DNA from: Akkermansia muciniphila
Lineage (GTDB): Bacteria > Verrucomicrobiota > Verrucomicrobiia > Verrucomicrobiales > DEV007
DNA length: 64,000 bases
Assembly: GCA_945883495.1 (NCBI GenBank)
Contig: CAMCXS010000020.1
Location: 1 to 64,000, forward strand
Direction: 5' to 3'
Shown: positions 1-9,023 of the stretch, piece after piece
How positions within the stretch are numbered: the stretch's first letter is position 1
Layout of the letters: the number at the start of each line of letters is the position of its first letter
Notes under the pieces: generated by a model
The model's database searches: none
What the model was told of the DNA's origin: nothing
What the model saw: only the letters and a program-made list of their open reading frames with translations
Made by a program: the position numbers and the translations under genes

Positions 1-13
1 ATCCCTCTGTTTT

Positions 14-1345
14 TCAACCGTCTGATCGCAACCCCACCGTATTCACCGCAATGACCCGGTAGGTGTGCGTTTTGCCGGGTTCGGGCTGGGGATCGGTGTA
101 GTGCATTTTGACCAAAGGGGCGGCGGGGGTGTCGCTGTACTGCAGCCCTTGGAAGATGGGACGGCCAAAGGGATTTTTCGGCGCTTCGGGGACGGTGGCG
201 AGAGGTTGGCCATCGCGTTCGATCACAAAATGAGCGAGACCACTTTCAAGGTCGGCTTGAGCGGTCCAGGACAGCTCCGCGCCCTGCACCTTGAGATCGT
301 CCGGAGCGGGCGGAGGCGTGGTGTCGGGGACGTTGGTGTCATTGACATAGGCCGCCCATTTCGCGGCGATCTCTTGGTTGGGCATCCAGAGCGCGGTGTT
401 CGGACTTCCGGAAAACGAGGACGCAGGAGCCGCTTCGGTGCCCAGAAGAGGGGCCAGCCAGGCTCCGTCCACGGGCATTGGCTTGAGCGGAGCTCCTGGT
501 TCATCTGGGAGACGGGCGGTGAGACAGGCGTCGAGCCACGGAATGCTCAAATAGCGTTGATTGCCGCACTCGTGAGAGGTGAAGGGATCGATCGAGATCC
601 CAATGAGTCCGCCCTGGCCACGGACGGCCTTGAAAAAAATCTGATTGGCGGACCAGGCTCCGGCGAAGCGGCCTTCGGTGACAGTGACGCCTTCCTTGGT
701 GCCCAGATTGCAAAGAATGGGGACCTTGAGGGCAGCGGCCGGAATCGTGTGGATCTTGATCGTCGGTCGAGCGGGATTGGCTTCCACCAGCGGAACGCCG
801 GAGCGCAGGACCGCGGCGGCGATCCGGTCTGGGAAAAGCAGGGTCATGCCCCCGGCCCAATGTCCGCCGCCGCTGTGTCCCCAAAGCGCCCACGGCACGG
901 TGGCCAGTTCCGGGTGACCCGACTCCCTCCCGAGATCGACGAGTCCTCTCTGGAACGCGGTGGCGGAACCGTTGCGGGGATCGCACCACATTTGGCAGTC
1001 GGCTTTCTCCGGTTGCTCGTAGGACGGTGCGAGCAGGGCGCAGCCGTGCTTGCGCGCGAGCGCCTGCCAGTGAAGATCGAAGGCGCCGGTCTGCCCGGAT
1101 TTGCAGGAGCCTTCCCCGCAGCCGTGTTGATGGACGATGACACCGCGCAGCGATTTCACCCCGGGTGGGACCCAGACGGTGTAATTTACTGGAAAGATCA
1201 ACTCGCCGGGCTGAGTCGAGGCATCGTAACGGACTCGGTAATAGGGCGGCTGCACGGTCGGCGGTTGATCGTAGGGCGGGACCGCCGGTTCTCCAGTGGC
1301 GAGGAGCGGGAGCAGCGCAAAAAGAAAAAGGATGGGGGTTCGCAT
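14..1345 (-). CDS. Secreted alpha/beta hydrolase with C-terminal fibronectin-III-like domain
   Basis: Probable exported esterase or hydrolase of unknown substrate. From the chosen ATG the protein has 443 residues: a signal peptide (residues 1-19), then an alpha/beta-hydrolase core with an HQHGCG oxyanion-type motif near residue 73 and a GHSGGG nucleophile elbow (Ser158). The last ~100 residues, following a Pro-rich linker, resemble a fibronectin type III fold. An upstream in-frame start would add 27 residues before the signal peptide, so the internal ATG is preferred. Several Cys pairs fit an extracytoplasmic protein. Fold assignment is firm; the substrate is not known. It is transcribed away from the DUF350 operon. 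Confidence 0.75.
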   Translation of the reverse strand: MRTPILFLFALLPLLATGEPAVPPYDQPPTVQPPYYRVRYDASTQPGELIFPVNYTVWVPPGVKSLRGVIVHQHGCGEGSCKSGQTGAFDLHWQALARKHGCALLAPSYEQPEKADCQMWCDPRNGSATAFQRGLVDLGRESGHPELATVPWALWGHSGGGHWAGGMTLLFPDRIAAAVLRSGVPLVEANPARPTIKIHTIPAAALKVPILCNLGTKEGVTVTEGRFAGAWSANQIFFKAVRGQGGLIGISIDPFTSHECGNQRYLSIPWLDACLTARLPDEPGAPLKPMPVDGAWLAPLLGTEAAPASSFSGSPNTALWMPNQEIAAKWAAYVNDTNVPDTTPPPAPDDLKVQGAELSWTAQADLESGLAHFVIERDGQPLATVPEAPKNPFGRPIFQGLQYSDTPAAPLVKMHYTDPQPEPGKTHTYRVIAVNTVGLRSDG

Positions 1346-1586
1346 GGAATCAGTGGGTGAAGACTTGGAGCATGGCGAGGGAACGGCTGGGATGCAACCA
1401 AATGGCGCGGGCTCCACGGGCGCCAACTACTGGGGACTTCGGGCCTGCGGTCTGAGGCAGAGTGGAGTATGCCGAAGCCAAAACGAAGATCGCACAGCGG
1501 CACCGATCGAAGCCGCGAGCAGCAGCTCCAAAATGGGACTGGAATTGGAATTGCCGTTCCTCTGGTATGGGATAGTTGGTAGGCAC

Positions 1587-1832
1587 ATGATGTCGCTGGC
1601 AATTATCCCTCTTTTCGCCCAACACAGTCTTGCGGAAGGTCTTGGCCTCTTCGTGGTTTACGGCTTGGCCGGCATCCTCCTCGCGGTCGCAGGGTACAAG
1701 CTTTTCGATAAGCTGACGCCCGGGGATCTGCATCGGGAGATTTTTGAACAGAAAAACATCGCCGCTGCCATTCTGGCTGGAAGCGTGATTCTCGGGGTCG
1801 CGATGATTCTGTCGGCGGCCATGAGCAGCTAA
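1587..1832 (+). CDS. DUF350 small membrane protein (YjfL-like)
   Basis: Small inner-membrane protein of 81 residues with two hydrophobic segments (about 14-36 and 55-78). Between them is the family-typical stretch around LTPGDLHREI followed by KNIAAAI, which matches the DUF350/UPF0719 pattern as I know it. The tandem ATG ATG at 1587/1590 is chosen because upstream in-frame codons encode non-membrane, low-quality sequence. It ends 5 bp before the next gene. E. coli YjfL, also DUF350, sits next to a lipoprotein and a glutathionylspermidine-synthase-like protein in the same order. Biochemical function is unknown. Confidence 0.8.
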   Translation: MMSLAIIPLFAQHSLAEGLGLFVVYGLAGILLAVAGYKLFDKLTPGDLHREIFEQKNIAAAILAGSVILGVAMILSAAMSS

Positions 1833-1837
1833 CCGGC

Positions 1838-2374
1838 ATGAAGCGTAGCCAAATCGTCGTGCTCACCTTAGCGGGGGTTGGGCTCGGGCTTACGGGATGC
1901 CGCCGTCAGACGTTGCACACCGCCGGACGGGGCATTCTCCCTCCTGATCAATTGCCTCCCGCGATGCGGGCCAGCCTGCCGAGCTACTATCCATCCGGTG
2001 GGGATCTCTCGAGCACCCAGCCTCCTCACAATGCCTACGACGCGCGTCTCGGTTACTTCCATGCGCCGTGCCACGCTTGGTTCCCGTATCCCTACAACCA
2101 TCACGACCCGCGCTGGGGCTATTACCGTTGTGGGCGCTGGTCTCGCGAATTCCGCCACTTTGCCTACACCCCTGGGCTAAGGCTTGGTTCCCCCGGTGCA
2201 CTGCCGATTCGAAGCCCGCTACCGGCTAGCGAAGACTTCGGTCCGCAGCCGCCCGGGGCCCCGATTCATTCCGGGGTCGCTCACGCTGACGCCACCAAAA
2301 CAGTAGCGGGCACGACGCATCGGGGCGGATTCGGCGGGACTGGCCATGCGAGCAGTTCGCACTCCTCCTCCTGA
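1838..2374 (+). CDS. Putative lipoprotein, middle gene of yjfLMC-like operon
   Basis: Hypothetical lipoprotein of 178 residues. The N-terminus has a short hydrophobic stretch ending in an LTGC lipobox (Cys21). The body is rich in Tyr, His, Pro and Trp (for example HDPRWGYYR). The C-terminus is Gly/Ser/His-rich (GGFGGTGHASSSHSSS), resembling the low-complexity tails of DUF1190 (YgiB/YjfM) proteins. Clear DUF1190 similarity could not be established by eye. It lies 5 bp after the DUF350 gene and just before the glutathionylspermidine-synthase-like gene, so the three are probably co-transcribed. Confidence 0.7.
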   Translation: MKRSQIVVLTLAGVGLGLTGCRRQTLHTAGRGILPPDQLPPAMRASLPSYYPSGGDLSSTQPPHNAYDARLGYFHAPCHAWFPYPYNHHDPRWGYYRCGRWSREFRHFAYTPGLRLGSPGALPIRSPLPASEDFGPQPPGAPIHSGVAHADATKTVAGTTHRGGFGGTGHASSSHSSS

Positions 2375-2391
2375 TCCATTTTTTGCTTTCC

Positions 2392-3510
2392 GTGCAACGC
2401 ATTGTCACCCAACCCCGGCCGGATTGGCGGGCTCAAGTTGAGTCGCTCGGTTTGAGCTATCACACGATTGATGGCGAACTCTACTGGGACGAGTCGGCTC
2501 ACTACCGCTTTTCCTACTCGGAGATTCTCCGTCTGGAGCGCGCCACGGAAGAATTGCAAACCCTCGCCATCACGGCGGCGGAGCGCGCCATCCGGGACGA
2601 CTGGCGGGGCCGACTCGGGATTACGGAGGCCGCTTGGCGCGAGATCATCGATTCCTGGGAACGGGATGATTTGTCGCTCTACGGGCGTTTTGATCTGATG
2701 TGGGACGGCAGTGGAGAACCCAAGTTGATGGAATACAACGCGGACACGCCGACCGGATTGTTGGAGGCCGCGGTTGTCCAGTGGCAATGGCTTCGTCAAG
2801 CGTACCCGCAGGACGATCAATTCAATTCGATCCACGAGAAGCTACTCGCCTCCTGGCCGGCTTGGCCGGTGGATCAGATGCATTTCTGCGCCCAGCGCGA
2901 TGCGGAAGAGGATTGGCGAACTCTGCTCTACCTCATGGACACTTGCCAGCAGTCCGGTAAGATCACGATGGACTTGGCGATCGAAGATCTCGGGTGGAAC
3001 GACGGGGCGCGATGCTTCGTGGATCACGCCGATCAACCGGTGGATTGGCTCTTCAAGCTCTATCCGTGGGAGTGGATGTGGAATGAGGACTTCGCGTGTC
3101 ATCTGCCTGGCCGATGCCAGAAGTTCATTGAGCCGGTTTGGAAAATGCTTTGGAGCAACAAAGCGTTTCTCGTGCTCCTGTGGGAGTGTTTTGAAGGGCA
3201 CCCCAATCTGCTCCGGGCCGGTTTCGCTCCAGATGGGTTTGGTGGCAGCTATGTGGAGAAACCGTTCTTTGGCCGGGAAGGAACGAACATCCGGTTGCTG
3301 GAGCGGGGCAGCTTGGTGGAACAAAGCGACGGACCTTGGGACTGGCAGCCCATGGTCTATCAAGCGCTCCATCCCGAAGTCAGCTTTGCCGGAAACCATC
3401 CTGTGATCGGGTCCTGGGTGATCGGTGGTGAGGTCGCTGGGATTGGGATCCGGGAGGACTCAAGCCGGATCACTAGCAACGGAAGCCGTTTCGTGCCTCA
3501 CCGGTTCTGA
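2392..3510 (+). CDS. Glutathionylspermidine synthase family protein (YgiC/YjfC-like)
   Basis: ATP-grasp-type C-N ligase of about 372 residues, matching the C-terminal synthetase half of glutathionylspermidine synthase. Seen motifs are MEYNADTPTGLLEA in the first third, an EKPFFGREGTNI segment (ATP-grasp lysine/glycine region) and a conserved end VIGSWVIGG followed by GIGIRED. The amidase domain of E. coli Gss is absent, as in YgiC/YjfC. The start is ambiguous: GTG at 2392 is used, TTG at 2383 is also in frame, and there is no clear ribosome-binding site. The physiological substrate of YgiC/YjfC proteins is not settled, so ligase activity is inferred from family only. Confidence 0.85.
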   Translation: MQRIVTQPRPDWRAQVESLGLSYHTIDGELYWDESAHYRFSYSEILRLERATEELQTLAITAAERAIRDDWRGRLGITEAAWREIIDSWERDDLSLYGRFDLMWDGSGEPKLMEYNADTPTGLLEAAVVQWQWLRQAYPQDDQFNSIHEKLLASWPAWPVDQMHFCAQRDAEEDWRTLLYLMDTCQQSGKITMDLAIEDLGWNDGARCFVDHADQPVDWLFKLYPWEWMWNEDFACHLPGRCQKFIEPVWKMLWSNKAFLVLLWECFEGHPNLLRAGFAPDGFGGSYVEKPFFGREGTNIRLLERGSLVEQSDGPWDWQPMVYQALHPEVSFAGNHPVIGSWVIGGEVAGIGIREDSSRITSNGSRFVPHRF

Positions 3511-3654
3511 AGGGAGCTTGGACCAGAAATGGAGAACGCTACGGCAAACCTTGATGGGGCGATTACCCTCCCGACTAACTCGATCCAGTTTACTGGGCGG
3601 GAGCGAGGGGACCGAGCTTGGTGGAGTGGGAGTTTTGATGAACCGATTCAAACT

Positions 3655-3757
3655 CGAGCACGAGCACGAGATTGAAAACGAACTTCGTCTCCTTCCATCG
3701 GCCCTTCGTATTTTCCCTCGTGCTCAGCGAACCGGTGCTCGTGCTCGTAATCGAAAC
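3655..3757. repeat. Palindromic intergenic repeat, family A copy 1
   Basis: The left arm CGAGCACGAGCAC (3655-3667) is the exact inverse complement of GTGCTCGTGCTCG (3735-3747). The right half (3717-3757) matches 47601-47641 at 40 of 41 positions. Two near-identical intergenic copies 44 kb apart indicate a dispersed palindromic element rather than chance. Confidence 0.8.
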
Positions 3758-3789
3758 ACCGTTGAACCTAAATCCGGAAGTGGAATCAT

Positions 3790-3929
3790 CTCACGCGGAG
3801 TCGCGGAGGCGAGGAGAATCAGAGAGGATATTGGTTTTGGTGAACTTGAGGCGCTCACTGACCAAGTGGGCGCCGGTGGACAAGCCTTCCAGCAGTCAAA
3901 ATCCCCAGTCCTCCGCGCCTCCGCGCGAG
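3790..3929. repeat. Palindromic intergenic repeat, family B copy 1
   Basis: CTCACGCGGAGTCGCGGAG (3790-3808) pairs with CTCCGCGCCTCCGCGCGAG (3911-3929) at 17 of 19 positions. The interior is about 100 bp. Related GAG/GTG-rich inverted repeats occur at 46415-46489 and 46571-46645. Confidence 0.65.
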
Positions 3930-4025
3930 CCAAGACCATTGCCGTTTTTCGGATTCCTTTCCTGGGCCGTTTTGCGCAGGACGAAAGACGAGAGGCGCTG
4001 AGGTCGATCTCGCCGTGGCGCCAAA

Positions 4026-5387
4026 TCACCAAAAACGGGTGATCACCTTCCCGAGAAAGCGCTTCTCTTTGGGTGCCTTGGGATCGACGGGAACGCTGAC
4101 GCGCTCTTTTTCGCCGTTGGATTCGATGACGGGGGATTCGCCCTGGGCAGCGGGGCGGGCCGGAGCGGGTGCGGGAGCTGAGGCGGGGGAGGTGGACGCA
4201 ACGGGCGCAGGTTTGGCCGGGGCTTTCGCGGTGGCGGGCGCTGGAACAGAAACAGGAGCTGGAGCAGGAGCAACGGGCATGACCGGCGCGGGAGCTGGGG
4301 GCCGAATGGCGGCGGTGGACGAAGTTGGGATCAGTTCCGCAGACGGAACCGGATCGCGGAACGCGGAGCCATCGGGCTTGCGGAATTTGGGCAAGGAAGG
4401 CAGTTTCAGCCGCTTTTCCTTTGCTTCACCTTCCGCCGGAACCTCCTCCAGGATGACTTCCTGGGATTGCATCGGAGGAGCCGGAGTCGCGGAGGCGCTG
4501 GGAGCGGCCGGAGGGGGGGGCGAGCCTGCGCCAGCTTGAGCCGTCGCGTCGGGGGCGGGCTCGGACCTTCCGCCGAGGAATGGGACCTTGGGAAGATCGA
4601 TTTTTGGAATCACTTTGTCCGCGTCTTTCACCACGGCACCAGCGGCGCGGACTCCCTGGGACGCCGCGGACATGGCGCCTTTGGTCAGAGATCCGGCGCC
4701 CTTGGTAAGCGTCTCCGCGCCATGAGCCAGGGCTTCCACGGGAGCGGACTTGGCCTCGCCCTCACCGATCAGCGCCGTGATTTTGATCCGGTTGACCGGC
4801 ATGTCGTTGGTATCGGTCGTCTGCTCGGAAATGAAGTCGAGGTGCTCAAGCCCGCGGACCACCTGGCCAAAAACGGTGTATTGGCCGTCGAGCTGCGACA
4901 TATCGGCCAGGGCGATGTAGAACTGGCTGCCGTTGGAAGCGCGGGAAGGATTGCGGCTATCGGGCAAACGTGCCATGGCGACGGCGCCGCGTTCGTGCTT
5001 CAGCTTGATTTCCGCTGGCACGGTGTAGCCCGGGCTTCCCGTTCCCCAGTTGCTCCGGGCGCTTTCGTCCTTGGTCAAGGGATCGCCCATCTGCACGAGA
5101 TAATGGTTGATGGCGCGATGCACGGCCAACCCGTTGTAGAAACCGTCCTGGACCAGCTTCTTGAAGTTCGCCACCGTTTGCGGGGCGGCCGAGGCGTTGA
5201 GTTCAATGACGACGCGCCGGACTTTGTCGCCCACCACGAAGTCGATACTGACCCGGTCGGGCTGGGGAGACTTCGGGGCCGCTTCTGGTTTGGGATCGGC
5301 CGCCGTGAGGGGCGAAGAGATCGCGAAAGCGAGAGCAAGGGCTAGGGAGCTCAGCGAGCCCGGGAATGCGGCGGAAGGGACGTTCAT
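4026..5387 (-). CDS. Peptidyl-prolyl cis-trans isomerase, cyclophilin type, with long Pro/Ala tail
   Basis: Exported cyclophilin of 453 residues. A signal peptide (about 1-30) precedes a cyclophilin domain (about 44-205) with recognisable FYNGLAVHRAI, QMGDP, GSQFYIAL and YTVFGQVV blocks. The active-site Phe/Arg-type positions are partly altered, as in many bacterial secreted cyclophilins. Residues about 215-440 form a low-complexity Ala/Pro/Lys-rich tail, far longer than the usual ~180-residue enzyme, perhaps spanning cell envelope or peptidoglycan. It is the last gene of a minus-strand run after the dehydrogenase and ygfZ (41 bp gap). The domain call is firm; the tail's role is unknown. Confidence 0.88.
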   Translation of the reverse strand: MNVPSAAFPGSLSSLALALAFAISSPLTAADPKPEAAPKSPQPDRVSIDFVVGDKVRRVVIELNASAAPQTVANFKKLVQDGFYNGLAVHRAINHYLVQMGDPLTKDESARSNWGTGSPGYTVPAEIKLKHERGAVAMARLPDSRNPSRASNGSQFYIALADMSQLDGQYTVFGQVVRGLEHLDFISEQTTDTNDMPVNRIKITALIGEGEAKSAPVEALAHGAETLTKGAGSLTKGAMSAASQGVRAAGAVVKDADKVIPKIDLPKVPFLGGRSEPAPDATAQAGAGSPPPPAAPSASATPAPPMQSQEVILEEVPAEGEAKEKRLKLPSLPKFRKPDGSAFRDPVPSAELIPTSSTAAIRPPAPAPVMPVAPAPAPVSVPAPATAKAPAKPAPVASTSPASAPAPAPARPAAQGESPVIESNGEKERVSVPVDPKAPKEKRFLGKVITRFW

Positions 5388-5428
5388 CCGAAGGTCAGGG
5401 TTCGTGAAATTCGCGGAATGTTAAGCGA

Positions 5429-6301
5429 TCAACAAAGTGGAGTTTCGCGGATTTCCAAGTGCGATGAAAGCGTTTTTTCTGATTTGCCCGCGCGGAGCCG
5501 GGTTCCGGGCGCGACGGCATCGCGTTTGACGTAACCCAGCGCCGTCATTCGAGCCAACTGCAAATTTTTCGCGACGCTCGTCACTTGGCCGACTTCACGA
5601 TCCTCGAAGAACAGCAGGTCCCCGGCTTCCGGAGTTTCATCCGCCTCCGCCACCATGGCGCAGAGCAGGCGATTGACGCGGCCGACGCTCTTGATCCGCG
5701 AAATCACTTCCTGGCCAATGTAGCAACCCTTGTGGAAATCGAGGCAACGATCCTCGAGCCGCGCTTCTTGGGGTAGGACGTCAGAACTCAATTCCGCACC
5801 CCAACGCGGCAATCCATGCGCAATGCGAATCGCTTCGAGTGCCTCGACCGGCAGTTCCGGTCCGGTGGTTTTGAAAGCAACGCCAGCCGGAATCACGAAG
5901 TCCCAGCCGGGAATTCCGAAGCGATTCGCGGCGCGCCGGGCGATTCCCCCCGCAGCGGCTGGTTCGGGACCGAGGACGTGGATCAGCCGGAACTCCCCGG
6001 TCACGTCGATCAGCTCGGCGTTGTCGGCGATGAGGTAACGATCGAGCCGGAGTTGCAATTCCATTTGCAGCTCTTCCGGGCCATCGATGAGAAACGCTGC
6101 CGAGCCGCGGCGGGAGATGTAGACGTCGGCCTCAATTTTGCCTTTGGCCGTGGTGACGAGGGAGGGCATCGCGGCATCCTCCACGGCACGGCGCACGTCG
6201 TTGGTGGTTTGGCCGTTGAGATAGCGCTCCGCGTCGGGGCCGCTCAGGAGAAACTTGGCGCGGCCGCTTAGATCGATCCAACCTTCAGCTCCCATGGCCA
6301 T
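5429..6301 (-). CDS. ygfZ: Folate-binding protein YgfZ (CAF17/GcvT family)
   Basis: Tetrahydrofolate-dependent iron-sulfur cluster assembly or repair factor, 290 residues. The family signature KGCYIGQEV is present at residues 191-199, with the conserved Cys193. The N-terminal LNGQTTNDV block (about 28-36) also matches. Length is typical. The gene's start overlaps the end of the upstream dehydrogenase by 17 bp, so translational coupling is likely. An alternative ATG two codons in is possible. YgfZ proteins support Fe-S enzymes such as MiaB; nothing in the neighbourhood points to a specific client. Confidence 0.9.
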   Translation of the reverse strand: MAMGAEGWIDLSGRAKFLLSGPDAERYLNGQTTNDVRRAVEDAAMPSLVTTAKGKIEADVYISRRGSAAFLIDGPEELQMELQLRLDRYLIADNAELIDVTGEFRLIHVLGPEPAAAGGIARRAANRFGIPGWDFVIPAGVAFKTTGPELPVEALEAIRIAHGLPRWGAELSSDVLPQEARLEDRCLDFHKGCYIGQEVISRIKSVGRVNRLLCAMVAEADETPEAGDLLFFEDREVGQVTSVAKNLQLARMTALGYVKRDAVAPGTRLRAGKSEKTLSSHLEIRETPLC

Positions 6302-7157
6302 CGTTTGGTTGCTTGCGGTAGTTCGCGGCGAGCACGGAGTAATCTTGGTCGCCGTGGCCTTGTTGGATCGCCTTGAACATGATGCTCGCCGTGGTCGACA
6401 GCGCGGGGGTCTCGATCTTCTTGGCGTTGGCGAGCGAAAGGGCGATCTGGGCGTCCTTGAACATGTTTTTCAGCGAGAAATGCGGCTCGTAGTTGTCCTG
6501 CAAAATCGAGGGCAACTTCATGCGGATCAAGTCGGAGCAACAGGCGTTGTGGCCCAGGGCTTCGAGTAGTTTTTCCCCGGCGACGCCGTGTGCTTCGGTC
6601 ACCGCCAACGCTTCGCTGAGGATCTGCACCGTGGCGCCGGAGATCATGTTCGTCGTGATCTTCAAGACGGTGGCATCGCCGATCCCGCCCACGTGGAGAA
6701 TGTGCTTTGAGGTGAGCGCAAGCAGGGGACGAACCTTGTCCAGCACCGCGAGCTCGCCTCCCACGTAATAGACCAGTTGGCCATTTTCCGCCGCCATTTT
6801 GCTACCGGTGAACGGGCAATCCAGGAACGAAGCGCCGTGGGCTTGGACGATTTGAGCCGCTTTCTTGGTCGTCGCCAGATCGACGGTGGCGTGGTTGATC
6901 ACGAGGTGGCCCCGGTTTAGGTTCGCCTCCATGGCCTCGATCACCTGGATCAAGGCTTCTCCGTTGGTCACGAAGATTTGGATGGCGTCCGCGTTGGCCG
7001 CGATTTCCGCCGGGGAGCCCATGTAGTTCGGCTCCGGTTTCGGCCGGCGGCTCCAGACATAGACGTGTTTTTGGGCCTTGCGCAGGTTCTCCGCAACCCG
7101 CGAGCCAACAATGCCCAGGCCGATCACGCCCACTTTCTCCAACCTGCCGGAAAACAT
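6285..7157 (-). CDS. NAD(P)-dependent beta-hydroxyacid dehydrogenase (3-hydroxyisobutyrate dehydrogenase family)
   Basis: Soluble oxidoreductase of 290 residues. It starts with a Rossmann glycine motif GLGIVGSRVAENL (about residues 12-24), followed by an Arg-rich VWSRRP segment after beta-2 that suggests NADP preference. A substrate-site block LDCPFTGSKMAAENGQL and a catalytic-lysine region KITTNMISG follow. The start at 7157 gives a family-typical length; the frame stays open upstream but that sequence is not protein-like. The substrate could be 3-hydroxyisobutyrate, tartronate semialdehyde, or a glyoxylate/succinic-semialdehyde-type aldehyde. It is transcribed with ygfZ and diverges from the ABC ATPase gene. 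Confidence 0.85.
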   Translation of the reverse strand: MFSGRLEKVGVIGLGIVGSRVAENLRKAQKHVYVWSRRPKPEPNYMGSPAEIAANADAIQIFVTNGEALIQVIEAMEANLNRGHLVINHATVDLATTKKAAQIVQAHGASFLDCPFTGSKMAAENGQLVYYVGGELAVLDKVRPLLALTSKHILHVGGIGDATVLKITTNMISGATVQILSEALAVTEAHGVAGEKLLEALGHNACCSDLIRMKLPSILQDNYEPHFSLKNMFKDAQIALSLANAKKIETPALSTTASIMFKAIQQGHGDQDYSVLAANYRKQPNDGHGS

Positions 7158-7251
7158 GGCGCTATCGATAGCCGGAGCAGCGGGGGGCGGCAAGTGAATG
7201 CTGTCCCGGTGATTGCTTGCGCCGCCGGGAATCGCGCCGCACACTGTCCCC

Positions 7252-8241
7252 GTGCCCGCCCCTATCCTTGACGTGCGCGATTTGAAAACCTCGTTCCACA
7301 CCCGGGAGGGCGTCGTGCGGGCGGTCGATGGCGTTTCCTTCAAATTGAAGCGTGGGCAGACGATCGGCATCGTCGGGGAGTCCGGGTCCGGGAAATCGGT
7401 GACCTGTCTCTCGCTTTTGGGGCTGATCCCTAAGCCGCCGGGCCGGATCGAGGGTGGGACGGCGCTGCTCGCCGGCAAGGACTTGCTCACCATGCGGGAT
7501 CCGGAACTGCGCCAAGTCCGCGGCAAACGCGCCTCGGTCATTTTCCAGGATCCGATGACTTCGCTCAATCCCTACCTGAAGATTTCGACTCAGGTGATGG
7601 AGCCGCTGTTGATTCACGAAAAGGTGACCAAGGCCGAGGCACGCGCCCGGGCCATCGCCGAACTCGCCGCCGTCGGCATCCCCGAGCCGGAAAAGCGGAT
7701 CGATAGCTATCCACACGAATTCTCCGGCGGGATGCGGCAACGCGTCATGATCGCCATGGCCCTGATCACCCGCCCGGAAGTCCTCATCGCTGATGAACCG
7801 ACCACGGCCCTCGACGTCACGGTGCAGCGTCAGGTGCTCGATTTGATTCGCGCCCGGCAGAAGGAACTCGGGACCGCCGTGATTTTTATTACGCACGATT
7901 TGGCGCTGGTTTCGGACCTCTGCGACGTCGTCTACGTCATGTATGCGGGCCGGGTCGTGGAATCCGCGCCGGTCGATGCTCTCTTTACCAAGCCGCGGCA
8001 TGCCTACACCCGGGCGTTGCAACGCTCCATTCCGTCATTGCAACCGAAAGGCCAGCCACTTTTGACGATACCCGGTCAACCGCCGAACTTGGCGCAGCCG
8101 ATTTCCGGATGCGCCTTCCGCGAACGCTGCCAGACGACGACCCGTGACCAATGCCTTGTGGATCGCCGCCCCGAGCTGATCCAGGTGGCTCCGGGGCATT
8201 GGGTGCAGAATTGTCCGGGCTGCCTGGGGTCCATGGAATGA
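7252..8241 (+). CDS. Oligopeptide/dipeptide ABC transporter ATP-binding protein (DppD/OppD-like)
   Basis: ATPase subunit of a peptide-type ABC importer, about 329 residues from GTG 7252 (an in-frame TTG lies 13 codons upstream). It has Walker A GESGSGKS (about 42-49), ABC signature FSGGMRQRV, Walker [13 protein letters not shown] and the switch histidine in FITHDLAL. The C-terminal oligopeptide-importer extension with GCAFRERC is present; its cysteines are those linked with an Fe-S site in some DppD proteins. No permease or binding-protein gene is adjacent, so its partners must be encoded elsewhere. The stop overlaps the next gene's start (ATGA), coupling it to an unrelated nucleotidyltransferase. 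Confidence 0.88.
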   Translation: MPAPILDVRDLKTSFHTREGVVRAVDGVSFKLKRGQTIGIVGESGSGKSVTCLSLLGLIPKPPGRIEGGTALLAGKDLLTMRDPELRQVRGKRASVIFQDPMTSLNPYLKISTQVMEPLLIHEKVTKAEARARAIAELAAVGIPEPEKRIDSYPHEFSGGMRQRVMIAMALITRPEVLIADEPTTALDVTVQRQVLDLIRARQKELGTAVIFITHDLALVSDLCDVVYVMYAGRVVESAPVDALFTKPRHAYTRALQRSIPSLQPKGQPLLTIPGQPPNLAQPISGCAFRERCQTTTRDQCLVDRRPELIQVAPGHWVQNCPGCLGSME

Positions 8242-9023
8242 ATGCCGCCTTCTTTGAAGAGTTAGTCGATCAGGCGAAGGATGAGGGACTGGATTTCCTC
8301 TTGATCGGCGGAAACGCGGTAAATGCGTATGGTTACCAACGGACCACGTTGGACGCCGATCTTCTCATTCGCGCCGCGGACCTCGATCGCTGGCGCGCAT
8401 TTTGGGAGACGCGCGGCTATCGATGCATCCACCTGACCGACGCATTCTGCCAGTTCACCAGCGCAGGGCCCGAGGAGCGTTTCCCTGTCGATCTGATGAT
8501 GGTTTCCGATGGCACTTTCGAGAAACTCGCGGCCGAGCGCCAAACCAAATCCTTCGGAGGCGCCGACTTGGAGGTTCCCGCGCCGTTGCATTTGATCGCG
8601 TTGAAGCTTCACGCGCTCCGTAATGACGCCAGGGCGATCCTTGGCAAGGACTTGCTCGATATCGTCGGTCTGGTTCGCGCTTGTGGGCTTGATCCGACGA
8701 GTGTAGAGTTTCAGTCCGTTCTCGATCGTTATGCCACGGAAAGCGTCCGCCGCCAAGTCATCGAGCAACTTGAAGGCAAGGCCGACGGCGAATTCGGACT
8801 CGACGCCGAAACCCAAGGCGACGCCGAAACCCAAGGCGACGCCGAAACCCAAAGCGACGCCGAAACCCAAAGCGACGCCGAAACCCAAAGCGACGCCGAA
8901 ACCCAAAGCGACGCCGAAACCCAAAGCGACGCCGAAACTCAAGGCGACGCCGAAACTCAAGGCGACGCCGAAACTCAAGGCCACGGCGAAGCTCAAGGCC
9001 CAGCATCTGCTGAGCCGAGCTGA
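8238..9023 (+). CDS. Nucleotidyltransferase-fold protein (AbiEii/MNT-like) with acidic repeat tail
   Basis: The protein has 261 residues. Residues 1-190 look like a polymerase-beta-type nucleotidyltransferase: IGGNAVNAYG (23-32) gives the GG/N motif and TTLDADLL the catalytic Asp39-x-Asp41, followed by a helical LIALKLHAL block. Such folds occur in toxin-antitoxin and resistance proteins. From about residue 191 the sequence becomes ten DAETQ(G/S) hexapeptides plus one degenerate copy, coming from an 18-bp tandem repeat, and this tail is unusual for the family. ATG 8238 overlaps the preceding stop. A second frame with a protein-like C-terminus crosses the same repeat (8731-9198), so the acidic tail may be a by-product of repeat expansion. 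Confidence 0.7.
   Translation: MNAAFFEELVDQAKDEGLDFLLIGGNAVNAYGYQRTTLDADLLIRAADLDRWRAFWETRGYRCIHLTDAFCQFTSAGPEERFPVDLMMVSDGTFEKLAAERQTKSFGGADLEVPAPLHLIALKLHALRNDARAILGKDLLDIVGLVRACGLDPTSVEFQSVLDRYATESVRRQVIEQLEGKADGEFGLDAETQGDAETQGDAETQSDAETQSDAETQSDAETQSDAETQSDAETQGDAETQGDAETQGHGEAQGPASAEPS

Larger units (their letters stand above)
3511..4025. other. Gene-free convergent intergenic region with palindromic repeats
   Basis: This 515-bp stretch separates the convergent synthetase and cyclophilin genes. Short open frames here show no protein-like composition. It holds two different imperfect palindromic elements (listed separately) made of CGAGCA and GCGGAG motifs. No tRNA or promoter was recognised. 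Confidence 0.7.

Noticed and set aside
3511-4025. Small coding genes in the first long gap
   Set aside because: Open frames here consist of repeat-encoded residues and lack start context or domain features.
8802-8999. Possible CRISPR array
   Set aside because: The 18-bp units are directly tandem with no spacers and lie inside coding frames.
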